Source of the DNA: Leptidea sinapis | Taxonomy: Eukaryota > Arthropoda > Insecta > Lepidoptera > Pieridae | Length of the DNA: 64,000 nt | Direction of reading: 5' to 3' | Assembly (NCBI RefSeq): GCF_905404315.1 | Contig: NC_066265.1 | Location: 28,172,501-28,236,500, forward strand | Shown: in pieces, positions 36,464-51,400 of the stretch | How positions within the stretch are numbered: the stretch's first letter is position 1 | Layout: each line of letters starts with the position of its first letter | Made by a program: the position numbers and the translations under genes | The notes under the pieces: generated by a model | What the model saw: the letters and a program-made list of their open reading frames with translations, nothing else | What the model was told of the DNA's origin: nothing | Databases searched by the model: none

Positions 36464-39400
36464 ATGCAATGGCTATATCGTGTCTGGAAGGGGCGATGGC
36501 TGTGTGTCTTAGTGATGATAGTGTTGTGTCCTCTGATATTATCGCAAAAAATCGGTGACCCATATAAAATATTAGGAATACACCGCCGCGCCAGTCTTCC
36601 TGAAATTAGAAAAGCGTATAAACAACTTGCAAAGGAATGGTTAATAGAAAATATTCTAAATATATTTAAAAAACAAGTCTTTCACTAACTGTTAATTTCA
36701 CTTCTATACATAAATAATCTTTATTTGATTGTGATACAATTATTATTATTATTGAAATGTAACCCTAATGTTTTGCTTGACAAACATTACATAGCTAAGG
36801 GCATAGAAATTTGTTTCAAACACTTTACGGGTTGTTGATGTTACAGGCATCCAGACAAAAATGAGGATCCAAATGCAGAAACTCATTTTGTAGAAATTAA
36901 ACAGGCATATGAGTTGCTGTCTGATACAGAACGACGGCAGGCATATGATTTGTATGGCATAACTAATGAAGATGATCATATGTACAAACAGAGACATGAC
37001 TACAGCCAATATGCAAGGTTCAGGTTAGAATTCTTTAAAATCAGTTATTTTTGTTGCAATCAGAAACTTGACATCTCTCATTGGCCAGAGTATGGCAATG
37101 ATTCTAGGGTTCTTTTTTTCTGATTCAATGGTGTCCAATTTGTGCTACTTGTTTAATATGTGATATCAGCCACCCTACAGTATTCCTGATCTTGTTAATT
37201 CGTCATTCTTTTGTCTGCAGCATCATTGCCCAGCTAGTTATTGTGTAATTTTATCTATTGTAGTTATTCTGTTTGCATTTACAATGGATTGAACTGAGTT
37301 ATGACATTCCAATAGAATGAGAAGTTGTTGCTTTGTAGTGCTTGAAGCACTGATGTTTTGTCTGACATTATTACCATTATTATTCCTACCTACTAAGCTA
37401 GAGGTCCTGGGTTCGAACTCTGGTAGGTGCAAGCATTTATATGATGAATATGGATGTTTGTTTCCAAGTCATGGATGTTTAAATGTATTTATGTATGTTT
37501 ATATAAATTTATGTATGTTTAAGTAAGTATATTGTATTGAATATATCATTGTCTTGTAACCCATAACACAGGCTATATATGCTTAACTTGGGGCAAGATA
37601 GTTTGTGTAAAAAGTGTGTCAATATTATTATCTCTATGACTGCTAATTCCAATACATTATGCCTGGAAAATTGTATTTAAACTGTCTAGATAGGTGGAAA
37701 TTTAACAACCCGAAATTTGGGATGTAAATTTCTAATGCCATGAAATACCAAGGGGTTGGCATTAGAAATTTTCATTCAAAACAGAATTTGAGAAGATACC
37801 TGCTCAGTACTATATAACATGGCTTAGGATCTGTCTCTATTCTGACTTCATTGATACCAGAGTTATTGTTTGCTTCTGCAGTAAGTTAAACATTCTATCT
37901 TCAATCAAATTTTTGATAACACAGTGTCCTATTCAAACTTTACTTTTTTTAATGTTTAGATAGCTTTAAGAATAACTGAGAAGGGCATTGGGCAAAGGGG
38001 TGACACTATTTGATACTAGAACTGTAGCTTTACTTATCTTTTTTTATTTATAACTCATTTTTCCTTTAATCGTTGATTAAGGGAAGAAAAGATGTAGTCT
38101 GCCTGAAAAAGCCTGAGTATGAGAGAATCTCATATTCTGTTGTAGTCCATAATTTATTTATTGTATAATTTAGTGTATTTTAGTTTTCAACACTCTTTTC
38201 TGAATCTTGCACTCCTGTTTGCACATTACCTAGTGTTCCAAGTATTATCTTTAAGAAAAGTTTGAAACCTCTTCAAGTCCACATAAGGTGTATTACTATA
38301 CATGTACATTGTCATTGTCTGTCCTTACTTATGGCTGCCAAACCTGGGTATGTAGTAAGGCAACCAATGAACTAATAATATGCTAAACCTTAATTGAAAG
38401 ATGTGTGATGGGGAAAGATTTGACTGACAGAATAAGACTAAATGAGTGAATTTGAATGACTATAAAGAAACAGACTAAAACAGTGTAGAGGAGTAGAAAA
38501 ATACTTTAAAAGTTTGGATCCCTTGAGTAAGAGCCTCCTCTGTCTTTTTACATTTTTTCTATTCCTGGCTGTGGTCATCTAGTTGCCGCCGGCTACTAAA
38601 ACAAGATGTCTAGTTTGTGTAGTATTTTGTTTTTTTTCTATTGAGAAACATGCCCCACAATGCTTCATACATCCAGACAGATGTTATGTTATTTTCTGCT
38701 ATTACGTTGTTTACTTTAAAAAAAAGTATTTAATATTAGTATTTAAGTTTTAACGGCAGCATAAGCCAATGGACCTCTAAGGAAGATACATTCAGGAGCT
38801 TGTCCCACTTTCAGAATCATTATTAATTTCTTAACAATCAAGTTTTTTTGTTACAGCAATGATCCATATGATTTCTTCAGTGCACATTTCCGTACTCAAG
38901 ATCAAGATATTACATTCCTTCACAAATTGTCTGTTACAACCAGGTGCGTAAATAATTTAATTTATTTGCTTCAAAAGTAGAATTTTCCTTGTGGTTTTTT
39001 AACGACCAAGGTTATTGATGACGGCATGCAGTAAGCTCGCACATCATTGGCATCAGATAGGGCTCTAGCCCCTGCAGGCGCTGCCAACAAACCATTATTT
39101 ATATACATCACTCTTATTCAATTCCCTACCATTACTACTATTTTGATTTGATTGATGATGGCCAATTGACGCACTGACCTACTCTCATACTCAATGAACC
39201 GAATCTGTACACTGTCGACATCATCATTTACATGACTATGCCGGCTGTGGCCATATGATGCGCTAGTTAAGTTATTTTTATGATAATAAGGGACTACATG
39301 AGCAGGACGTTCAGCTGATGTTAATATAACAACATAACAACGCATTGCTGCTCAGGATTCTTGAAAAAACCGCAAAATTCTGAGCGGCACTACAATTGCG

Positions 39401-42400
39401 CTCGTCACCTATAGACATATGCCCAGTAATTTACCTAGCTATGGCGCCCTTCAGACCGAAACACAATAATGCTTACACATTACTGCTTCACGGCAGAAAT
39501 AGTCGCCGTTGTGGTAGCCATATCCTACCTGGCATCCCATGCAAAAGAGGCTCCCGCTGGTATGTAAAAACAACAGATATCAGTTAACAGTGTTTTAAGA
39601 AAAGTACGATTGTTAAATATATTTTACAAAGATTTATACTAACATTTATATTATCTACATTAAACATCTATTAAAAAAGAAAAAACATCTTAAACAACAT
39701 TTATTGAATGAGTCGTTATTTTGCGGAAATCCATAACTATCCAAATGTTGTGAGTTTCCTTGAGTGTAAATTCCGTTAAGATTTGTCTTTAATCAATTCG
39801 ACACGTGTTTCGGGTCTACACGAGGCATCCTCGGGAGACGTTGACTCGCCAAATTCTGGCATGAGACTGAATTGAATGAGTTTTTTTAAATCTAAATCCT
39901 TAAAGGGATCGCTATTGCTTGGTATTACTTATGTCAGATTCCAGCCATCTCAGCAGACTGCCACGAATTTCTACTTGAGATAGCTTTGTAATTAAGGTTG
40001 AATAACTTATCGAATCCTTCAGAAAAGTCGTTTGGAAAAGTTTATTTTGCATTTTATTTTATTCCATAAATGGAATGCTAAAGCATGCACTTTCGATATC
40101 TTACTGGTAAGTTGAATAAGAGCAAGCGAGAACCAAGGTGGATTGTTATTACAAGAATATTTATGCGTAACTTATCAATCAAGATATGTGACACAGGATA
40201 GAAGTAGGAATCTACTTGTTGCTTGCAACAAACCTTTACATATCATCTCAAAATAACTTGCATTATTTATAAGTCTGAGACGCTCCACTCCATCTCTAAA
40301 AAGCGTGGGGTGCTTTTTAAGATATTATTAAAATAATAATTCTTCTACACCCCACGCTTTTTTTACAATAAAATATATTTTTTATACACTATTTTCAATT
40401 TAATGCTATAATGGAATAATTCTATCAAATTAGTGTATTGTCATCGGTCCTCGATAAATCAACAAAGTTTGAATAAAATCTGGCCGTTTAAAGTGGGTCA
40501 AGATCGCGTGTAAAGGAGTCAGTTACAAACATACAAGTGAAGCTTAAGTGTAATAATAATAATTTCCAAAGATTCATGGTGGGCATCTTCGACCTACTGG
40601 TGAAGCTATAACGTCACTGAGAACTAATTCAAGCATATGTTTAGTCATATTGAAACAACAAGTGCTTTGCAATGATCCTGATAAGTATTATTATGTTACA
40701 GACACTTCGAGAAGCATATAGTGGAGCAAAGCGTGCATACGCCTGCACTGGTGCTGTTTTACTCGGACTGGTGCTTTGAGTGCGTGCGAGTTGCGGGCGC
40801 ATGGCGGAAATTAGCCGCAGCGCTAAGGCCACTTGGCGTGACTACCGCAACCGTACACGCGGCGCATGAGCCCGGCCTAGCGCGGCGACTCGCGGTGCCA
40901 GCCTTGCCCGCGCTGCTCTACGTCATCGACAGGCAAACCTACATCTATAAGGATAGCCTCTCCTCTCTGCCCAATATACTCGGTACGTATGGTGACCCGG
41001 CCTGGCACCTTACACTGCTTACAACGCAGGTGGTGGCCGGTAAACTTCATCCCCGCTTGCTGGATTTTGGCCATGTTCGCCGACAGACGCCACTTTTTGA
41101 GCTCGTCTGGCAGTTGTATAAGTTGGCGAGGCATCTTTGACACGAGGCGGAGAACGCTTTGCACGACTTGGCGTATGTCAATGCCGCATCATCAGCATAG
41201 AGACTTTTTTAAAATACCCAGTATCTATCAATTTAATAAATTCAGGTATTCAACACCGTGTATATGATTCGGTAAAACAAACCTACATCAAAAGTACGAA
41301 TAAAAATACAGATATAATTCATCAAATTTACGAGTACAAGAAATTTTAGAACCAATACTACAGAACACTAATATTCCACTATTATCAATCACTTACAGCT
41401 TCATCATTTTACAAATTACTTTAATTACAGTCTATATGAAGCGATGCAACAAAAATACTCCACCGTCATGACTTACACGAGTAAGCTAAATAAATTTTAA
41501 TACCACTTGAGGTCTAGCAATTGTAAGAAAATATTTAAAAAAAAAAAGTTTTTATCATTTTGGTTTTATTAAACAATTTGACTCAGTTGTACCAAACAGT
41601 TGATATCTTCATGTGTGTTTATTACAAATGCAGCTAAAATACTTGCAGAGTACATGAGATGGAAGTTTCCGTACCGAATGATCTACAGCCTGTCCGACAG
41701 CAACCAGGAGCTGTTCCTCAACGACTTCGAGGACAACAAGGTGAAGGCGCTCGTGTTCGAGGAGCGGCAGACCATCCGGCTGCGGTACCTCATCACGGCG
41801 TTCCGGTACAGGGAATGGCTCTCGTTCGCGTAAGTCTTGACTGTAGTCTGGCAGGCATTTCATAGCATTATAATACCATTCAGCGTGAATGCACCTTTGA
41901 TTTCGTAATAGAATGGACACTAAATACCCCGTCACAGTGAAGAAACTAGCGATTATAATTGTATCTGTGCTTCTTTATCGCTTCACTTTGGTAGGCGTTG
42001 CCAAACTGTCGACTGACGCTTTGTTTAGAGATCTTATTAATAAATCCTGGATTCGTCACGTGTCACAATGTCGTAAACGCGCCGAGACAAGCCTGCTTCA
42101 AATTCATTGATCAGTGAAGTTCACGCATTCCAGCGCGAAACTATCCTTCTCACGCGAAGGTGCTCGTGTAGAATCTTGTGAACGCTTCCCGATCCAATCT
42201 GCAATATATGCCGATTTTTTTTATGGAAAAGGAGGAGAAATGAGCGTACGCGTCACCTGGTGTTAAGTGATCACCGCCGCCCACATTCTCTTGCAACACC
42301 AGAGGAATCACAGAAGCGTTGTCGGCCTTTAAGGAAGGTGTACGCGCTTTTTTTGAAGGCACCCATGTCGTATCGTCCCGGAAACACCGCACAAGGAAGT

Positions 42401-45400
42401 TCATTCCACAGCTTTGTAGTTCTGTAGAAGAAAGCTCCTTGAAAACCGCACTGTGGAGGACCGCCACGCCCAGCTTCTTCGAAGTTAATTTGGCTTTGCC
42501 CAGATGGCCACGGAATTGGCAATCGCTAGAGATTTCGAGACCCAGCATTCCGATACTAGGAATTTCTTTGTATGTAATTCATTTGTTTTCTTGAATTAAA
42601 TAATTCACTGCTAGCACATTTGCCTCGGTAACAGCCGTCGTAGGACGACCGTTTATTTCTTCATCACCAACGTTGGACGACCGCGCTTAAATAGTTATGT
42701 TATACACCATTGGAAGTCGATCAACTGACTCGTCTGGTTTAAGGCCACATTTGAAATCATAAAAAAAATAATTCAATTGCTTAGTTGCTCAAAAAATATG
42801 GAGAGATATTATTTGAAGTTCGAACGATGGTGTTTTCACTCGTAAATAAACACATATTTTTAAATAATTACACTTAGCCATGGCTTAAAAACTTATTTTT
42901 TCAAAACCTGAGTGGGCTGGTAAAGATATTCCGATTAAGATCGTTAAGTTTGATTAGTAGAGATTGAGTAGTGATGAAGTTTATTCACTGATGGCGTTAT
43001 TGGGTGGAAAATGCTGCTTCCCTCCATAGAGAGGGAAAAACTCATACAAATTACTTCCCACCTAAGGGCAGGAATGAACTTTAAAAATAGAATTGCTGTG
43101 AAGAGTTTTATGTAAAAAAAGAACTAATTAAAAAAATGCTGCGGCCATGTGGCTTTCCAAACAGCCCGTGTGAACTTAGCACAAACTTCTTTGAGCGGAA
43201 TAAACCGCAACAATTACGCGGTCCATATTTGAAATTTAAAAAGTCGACATAAATTGGCGGGATACTAATCTGTGCTTAGATAAACAACTAGTTTTATTTT
43301 CCTCATATTCGAAATGAAAAGTAGAGTGTTTAACTCGGGTAAAAGTATCAATTCCTACTAGGATTATAGCCGACCTCGCTGCGCTCGGGCGTCTAAATAC
43401 CTCGGGAATTGATTCTTTCGACCCTCGGTTAACAATCTACTATTCTCCACTCGATATAATAATGTCGTTTACTTTTTCATTTCACTTGACATATTATATG
43501 AGAAATTTTTTGATACCTACACATTCTTATGCCATAGTTTATTTTAGATTGATTGGGCCGTTATGCGTTTTTGTATGTCTTCGTACTCCAACCAGCCCAG
43601 AAGTCTAGCAGTCTTTTTAAGTTTCTGCCGGCATCCGGAAGCGATGCTGGTGATTGGAGTATCTGTGCCCGTTGTTCGGCCACACTACTGCACTCCATAA
43701 CCACGTGTTCTGGTGTTTGCTCTGCCTCCATGCATCCTCTGCACAAAAATCTGTTTGTTACACCCATGATAGACAGATACTTGTTCAAGGGACAGTGACC
43801 GGTGACTACATCTACAATTGTAGGTATATTGTCCCTATGTGGTCTCATCAGTTTGCGGGCATTTTTATGCCATATGAAAAAGTGAATGATTATTTTAAAA
43901 AGTATAATTAAGGATACAAATTTGTATTTTTGTATATTAGAATAGTTTATCACGATTCAGTGTGGTCCTCGAGATTTTTTTTTTAATTGCATAAAGATAT
44001 TCTGATTCTAATCACTGGTATTTTAGTTAGTCCTATATGTTATCGTTGTACACTAGGATTCCAATTATTGTCGTGGTCTGCAGGTTTGTGGATTTAACGT
44101 CGCGTGACACCCAGAAGTTGGCCGAGCGCTTTAAGGTGCAACGCAACACCGACACCATGATACTCCTGAAGGAGGACTCCACCGAACCCGCGGCCACCGT
44201 GAGCACGGCGGACATCCCCACGCAGACTCTCCACGACCTCATCGAGGCCAACCAGCTGCTCACCCTGCCGCGACTCTCTTCTCAGGTGAGAGTACCGGCC
44301 GCGGCCTTCGCGAGAGTGACCCGAGGCAACGGTGTGCGATTATGAATAATTGCTATAATTTATTTATTTACTAGCTGACCCGGCAAACGTTGATTTGCCA
44401 TATAAATTGTATCCTGATCTTTTCCTTGCTAGTTGATAAGAGATGGCGCTAGTTGCGTTCATTAGTAACAATCACACTTCTTTTATATTTTGTATAATTC
44501 ACACTATAGTTTTATAAATTATAGCTTATTTGTTATTATGGTGTGTAAGCTATATTATTGTAAAGTTTCATCAAAATCTATTCAGTAGATTTTGCGTTAA
44601 AGAAGTTCAAACATACATCCAGACATACAAACTTTCACATTTATAATATTAGTAGGATTAATAAAGGCTTACGAACTAGATATACAATTAATATTATGAC
44701 TACTTATAATGTAAAATTTGTTATATTTAATACTTATATATCTAAATTATAGGTATGCACAGCGTTGCCTTCATCTATCATTGTAAGTTAAGTAATGCTA
44801 CTACAATATGTATGTTTACTTTTACTAAAACTATAAGTTTATACATCCAAATTATAATGGTTCAAAAGCGTATTTTTTTAAATTGCTAAATGTATGAAAA
44901 ATTTATGTCTATACTATTATAACTATGGAATTTTACTGTTATATAATTTTTAAATAAGTTGGATAGGTGAATTTGAGCCATAACTGTTTCTGAAGAATCT
45001 TACATGTACTGGCAGATATGTACTAATACGACAAGGATAAGGTGGTACACATAATCCAATCTTAGATAGAAGTAATGGACAGTCTAATTGATTATTTAAT
45101 AATTAATATATGAAAATAATTTGTGCTGCACTTCTTCGCATTGCTAAGGTTTTCATATTAAAGAATTTTAATTTGTCTTTCTAACTATATATCGAATTAT
45201 TTTGTATTACTAATATTTATAGTCGATTATAAAATAAGTAATAATCTTATTTTCATAGTCGAATGACGTTACTAATTAGTATTACTAATCGTGTTTTGTT
45301 ATAACTGGAGATAGAGAGACTCGAAGTTCAGAGTCGCTGACGGCTGTTTGACTTAAAGACAGTAACTGGATTTGTGATTTTTAGAAGATAATTGAAATGA

Positions 45401-48400
45401 TTAAATATTACCTTTATGGTATTATAGTACTAATTATAATAATGAGAATTTGTACTTATTAATTTATTTAGTTGTGTTGGTTGTTGTTACTTAGGTTGGA
45501 TTTAGATCCAAAACTCGACCGTTGACCTGACCAACCATTGTGTTTGCTTGATTTGACTCGCGGACAAAATTACCTACTTAATCATTAGCTACAAATTTTT
45601 ATAATCGAGATATCTCGAGACATTTTTATAATAGAATAATTTCTTTAGTATATCTCGTATTATTAATGGAACCTTTAATAAAACAAAAAATATTATTTAA
45701 CAATAGTAGTAACCCAATGGGTCACAAGGGGGCTGCAGAAAATCAGCGCTGTGTTGGTATTATACCAACGGAGCATGACACTGCTAATAATCACTATAAT
45801 ATTGTACATATAATTTTTTTAATTCTATTTTTTTATGTTATCAGTTCTTAATTACCTTTTTTAAACTCTGTAAGTCTTTTTTATTTGTATTATTCTGTGT
45901 GGTTTGTGTTTGTAATTAATAAAGTTTTCATTCATAATCGCCGCCCGCGTCTGTCGGTTGGTTGCAGAGCGTGCTGGAGCGCGTGTGCCCGCTAGAGTGG
46001 CGTGCGGCTCGGCGGCGGCTGTGTTGCGTGGTGGTGGCGCGGTCGGCGCATGCGCTAGGCGAGTTGCGGGCGCTAGCACGGCGGGCACCTCCCCGACTGC
46101 GCTACGCGTACGTGGCGCCGCACGGCCAGCCGCACTTCCTTGCGGCGCTGGCGGGTGCGGCCGACACGCCGCTGGAGCACCGCGTGGTGGTACTCTGGCG
46201 CCGCGAGCCCGGCCGCGTGCACTTCGAGTGGCTCAACGAGACGTGGCCGAGCTGCGGGCCCGGCGACCCGTCGCACGGCGAGCGACTCAACCGCACCACG
46301 CGAGCGCTGCACCGCCTGGTCACGCGCTTGCTGCACCCAGACGAGGTGCTAGCCTATGAGGCGCACGTGCAGGTACCGCTCGTTTGCCAAATTATCTATT
46401 TTTTTTATAAATACCACTGGACAGGCTGTTCCAAATGTTTGACAGCAAATTTTTTGTGCCTTTTTGAAGCGCCACCCGCGAGCGTCCGGAGAACTAATTT
46501 TGACGTATAATACAAATGGCTGCGAGAGAAGCGTACAGTAGTATGAAGTATTTTTTCATTTTGAATTGATTTCGTTCGTTATCCGTGGTATTTATACATA
46601 TAGAATCGGCGTAATAAAGTAGACAATTTTTTTTGTAAATAGTTTCCCACCATCTATCGATGTTTGCTGAGGTTGTCATGACTAGTTTTAGTACCGAAGA
46701 CTCTAACTACATGGCCAACAGCGCCAAAATAAAAATAATATCAAACAGACACAAAAGCACTTTGACAGCTGCCAGTCCAGTGGTATATAGTAGAGGTCAG
46801 TGGTCGTACCCACCTGTTGACTTTTTTACAACTCGGAAGTGAATGTTTCGTTAATTAAAAGCAGCTGTTAATGCTGTTTGAACCATAATTTGCTGAAATC
46901 CTATGAGAAATAATAATATATTATCGCAAGAAATTATTTCGTAAAATTACGTCATTTCGTAATTTTTTTTCTTCTGATTTTTGTATGGGAATGGAAATAA
47001 GTAATCAGCACAAATGCAAAAAGGACATATGCTGTTGTTACTTATATTTTATAAAGTCAAAATTTCTCGTAGTTTTTACTGAAACGATGGTCAAACTTCA
47101 CTCTGACTTCGATTTTGAAGAAAATGTCATTGAATATCGAAGGATTACCATTAATTGTGACAAAAATCTTAGTTTCAATATTGAATAATGGAATAATGTT
47201 ATCAAATTAGTGTATTGTCATCAGTCCTCGATAAATCTACAAAGTTCGAATGAAATCTGGCCGTTTAAAGTGGGTCAAAATCTCGTCTAAAGGAGTCAGT
47301 TACAAACATACAAGTGAAGCTAATATAAAGCGTATAAAAAGAATATACTGTGTTTTGGGGGCTGCTTCAAATGCTTATAGGAGACTGGCAGTCGTGGTCA
47401 TTTGGGACTCGCGGATCGACTGTTTAGCCGATGGTCTGCGCACATCAATATATTGCAACACAAATTGAGCGCTTGATCGATAGTTCTCGAACTTTTAAAT
47501 CAAAAGCAAATCGATTAAGCTTTTTGACTTATTGCTCGTAACTAATTCTAGTAGGCTTCATAAGATACATAATAGCTTTAAGGGTAAATGTATACACTTT
47601 TATAATAAAGTCCCAGCCACTGTTCAGGCATTATCTATAAATAAATTTAAATGTTTTATTAAAAATGGCTCTGTCGTAAATCCTACTTCTCCACAGCTGA
47701 ATATCTAAGTCGGAGTTCGGACAGCCTGGAACTAGATTATGATTGTTTTACAGCGATAGAAATGACTGTATAATATTGTATATTTTTTTTGAAATGAGCA
47801 TAAAAAAAAGAATACTGGGAGAGCTTCTTGCACTGCTTCTTCTCTCTCAGAGAGCCACTTTGAGAAAAAATAAATGCCTTTTATGCCTTTATAATAATAT
47901 CTTGAGTGGCCACAGGAGCTGGTGGACGAGGCAGCGGCGAGTGCGGCGTGGCGTGCCTTCCTCAAGGTGTGCGAGTGGGGGGAGCGTGGACTTCTGGCAC
48001 TGAGAACAACTCACGCCCTGTCCGCAGCCTCCGTGCTGGCTACCGGGGCTCTGGTACTGGCCGTCGGATACCTGATGGCCTACCTCATGTGAGTTTAGCA
48101 TATCACTGGTTGTAGTGCAGCCGTTATTGGAGGGAGGCTCTGGGAGGCTTTTTGCACAGGAAGCCGGCTAGATTATGGGTACCACAACAGCGTCTATTTC
48201 TGGCAGGAAGCAGAATGTGTAAACACTACTGTGTTTCGGTCTGAAGGTCGCTAGTGAAGTTACTAGGCAAATGAGACTTAACATCTTATGTCTCAAGGTT
48301 ACGAGCGCAATTGTAGTGGCTTAATTACTATCAGCTGAACTTCCCGCTCCTCTCGTCCCTTATTTTCATTAAAAAAGGCATTCATATAGAATATAATACT

Positions 48401-51400
48401 TCGAATTATTTTTCTATAATATTAGGTATTGGTAATTTTACTGAATAATAAAATTATGTTTGTCCACTCGAACCTCATAGACGGGTGGAGGAAGAGGCCG
48501 TGCAGCGCCAGAAGGAGGAGCGGCGTCGCGGCGCTGGAGGCCCCGCCCCCGCCGGCTCGGGCCCCGCCCCCTGCGGCCCCGCGCAGCCCGAGATGAGGCT
48601 GCACGAGCTGCGGGCCGAGAAGTACAACGGGCTGGTCAGGTACGGCTGCTCGTGAATGTAATAAAAAAAATACTTTAAAAAAAACGATTTCATTAATTAA
48701 ATATTTAATTTAATACACCTCTTATGAAAATCTTTATCTTTAATATTAATAAAATACTATAATTTAAATGTGCTACCTATTGATAGATTTTAAGTCGGTG
48801 CCAAGCCAAAATGTAATAGTAGGTATTTTTAGTATAAGTTTATAATTGTAATATTATATATTATAATTATCAACCTGAATAAAAACTCCTAAAAACGCCG
48901 TACACAAAAAACAATTATATCATCAAAGTAAACAAAAATTATCATTAAAAATGTTCAAAATATGAATGGCATGTCAAATATTGGCAAATGGCATCTATTC
49001 CACATCGAACTAAAGAAGAATTACGTAAATCAGATCATAAATCTCCGCGTAATCGGTGTACATACATAAAAAAACCGATCGAATTGAGGACCTCCTCCTT
49101 TTTGAAGTCGGTTAAAAATAGGATATGCAAGTCAAAAATTACCACTCATTTGGAAATGAATGCCTCAAATCGGAAGAGAACGGGCGCAAGTAACTCAGCA
49201 GTCTTCTTCATTTGTTTTAATGAAATTTCGAAAGAAGTTAATTTACAATTTAAATAGCACGATGGCGGTCGCTCCATTCCCAATCTGTTGTATCATAAAG
49301 AAAGTCATTTACGTTGTTATAACTTGTAGGCCGCCTTAAACCAACACACAATTGTTGGTAGGCTGTCATGTAAATAGACAGTCTATCGTGGAGAACGTAA
49401 TGTAAAAGAAATGCGGATAATTTATGGCGAAAACTAATGAAAGAACCAATCCACCAACCTGTATTGAATCCAGGGTTTCCCTGAGGAGGAATACACCTAG
49501 ATCAGTCTTGATTAGCAGTTCGTCGCAGCAAAGCGGATAATCTCAGTAAACCGAAACAGCCCACTTCTACAGTATATTCGGGAACAAGGCACTAGCTAGG
49601 TACCTCTCACAACCGATAAAGTCTTCAGAACACATGAAGCGGAGGCGTGGCAGACTAGACCCTTAAAAATACATATGGGTTCCATTCAATGTGGTTTGAG
49701 ATGCAGACAGACAATTGACATCTTGTATAAACAAATTCGTAATAATTCTGATGAAACTTATTAAATTTAACTACAATTTGTGATTTATAAAACAAAAATA
49801 AACAAAACCTTACTTGTCTGGTACCTAAGTGCAAAAATACTTCAAATAAGTTCACTAGATAAAATATTTTTTCTAGTTCCAAGAGACTCAACTATCTGAG
49901 CAAAATGGTGTTGAATCAATGATTAATAATTATATCCAACAACTTGTTTATATTGTTGTGGAGATAATTTTAAAGTGACTCTACCACAGGCTGCAGAAGC
50001 CTGGCTGCCGCACCATCGTCCTGCTGCTGGACGGTCAGAGCCGGTCGCAGCTTCTCACCAGGTTCCACAGGATTGTGTGGCCCTACCGCAAGTGAGTCCA
50101 CTCATTCAATAGTGTAAGGCAATCGCCGATCGCCATCGATACCTACATCAAACAATTTTTCATTTCATTCAAACGAATTTGTTGGTAAATTATGTAGGTC
50201 GTTACACACAGCACAGCTTTTTAAATTGTTATAAATTTAAATAAGGAAACCTCAACTAAGGGGCTGTTTCACAATGTCCAAGTAAATTTACAAATAGGCT
50301 ACGTGTTACTTATCTATCGAGTAAAGACATCATTTGCGTTTCACAATGTATATATAGTGTTATTTAACTGGTAAGGGCCATTTAAATTATAGGATAGATC
50401 TAGTAGCAAATATCATAGTTATGCCGGGCACTGGCTGGCAGAATGACAAGTATTTGACAAAATTCTTATCATAATGGGCCCAATACCTAATTTGAGATTT
50501 ACTCGAGCGTCGAACCCCACGTATCTCTGATAACAGAATAATATTAATGCGCCGGTTTGCATGGTGGGGTTTTCCATACGAAGGGGTAGAAAATAGAAAA
50601 AAAGTTATCAGTCATTGAGATGAGATATTAAGTGAAACATATTGTAGCCTCTATTCAAAAGACGATTTGGACGTGACTGGTCATTATCGCCGGAATACGT
50701 TGGATGAGGGCAGCGCAGGACCGATCGTCATGGAAATCTTTGGGGGAGGCCTTTGTCCAGCAGTGGACGTCTTCCGGCTGATGAAGATGAAATAAAAATA
50801 ATATGTAATACTTATAAAAGGAGATATTGCTTTAATATAACATATTAGAGATATCTAATAATAAACGATACAGTGTGTTAGTGTGATGATGACGGCGTGT
50901 TACAGGAATAAGACGTTGGTGTTTGCGTTCCTGTGTGTGGACCGGCACGTGCAATGGTTCAGCCGCGTGCTGTCGCAGTCTCTGGGCACGGCGGGAGGGG
51001 GCGGCGCGACGGGGGCGCCGCTGCGGGTCAACGCCCGCAACTGTGTGGGCACGGTGCTGGCTCTCAACCCGCACCGCAAGTACTTCTGTATCTACCACCC
51101 CAAGCACCCCGAGGGAGCACAGCCGCACAAGGTGAGCGCACACACACACACACACACACCACACTCTGTATGTGACATGTGCCGTCCCACCAGCAGTAGC
51201 GTAGTACCACTAGCTGTGTGTGTCGTCAAGGAAGCTGGACAGCGTCGCGATCATATGATGCTATAGCCTCTACTACTCTTTAACTTAAACTTTACGTAAG
51301 GGAGACAGTTTTATATGTTCGACGATTAGGCCCACATCGAAATGTGGTGTATAGTATTGAAACATATATTGATTTATTAATTATAATCTCTAGATTACAA

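Noticed and set aside
45958..46359. 133-residue Ala/Arg-rich frame, and minus-strand frames at 46073-46336
   Set aside because: Alternative frames of the GC-rich DNAJC16 exon 45968-46372, whose correct frame joins its neighbours by phase.
50832..51164. 110-residue minus-strand frame
   Set aside because: Antisense to DNAJC16 exon 50906-51131 and to the CA microsatellite; no domain.
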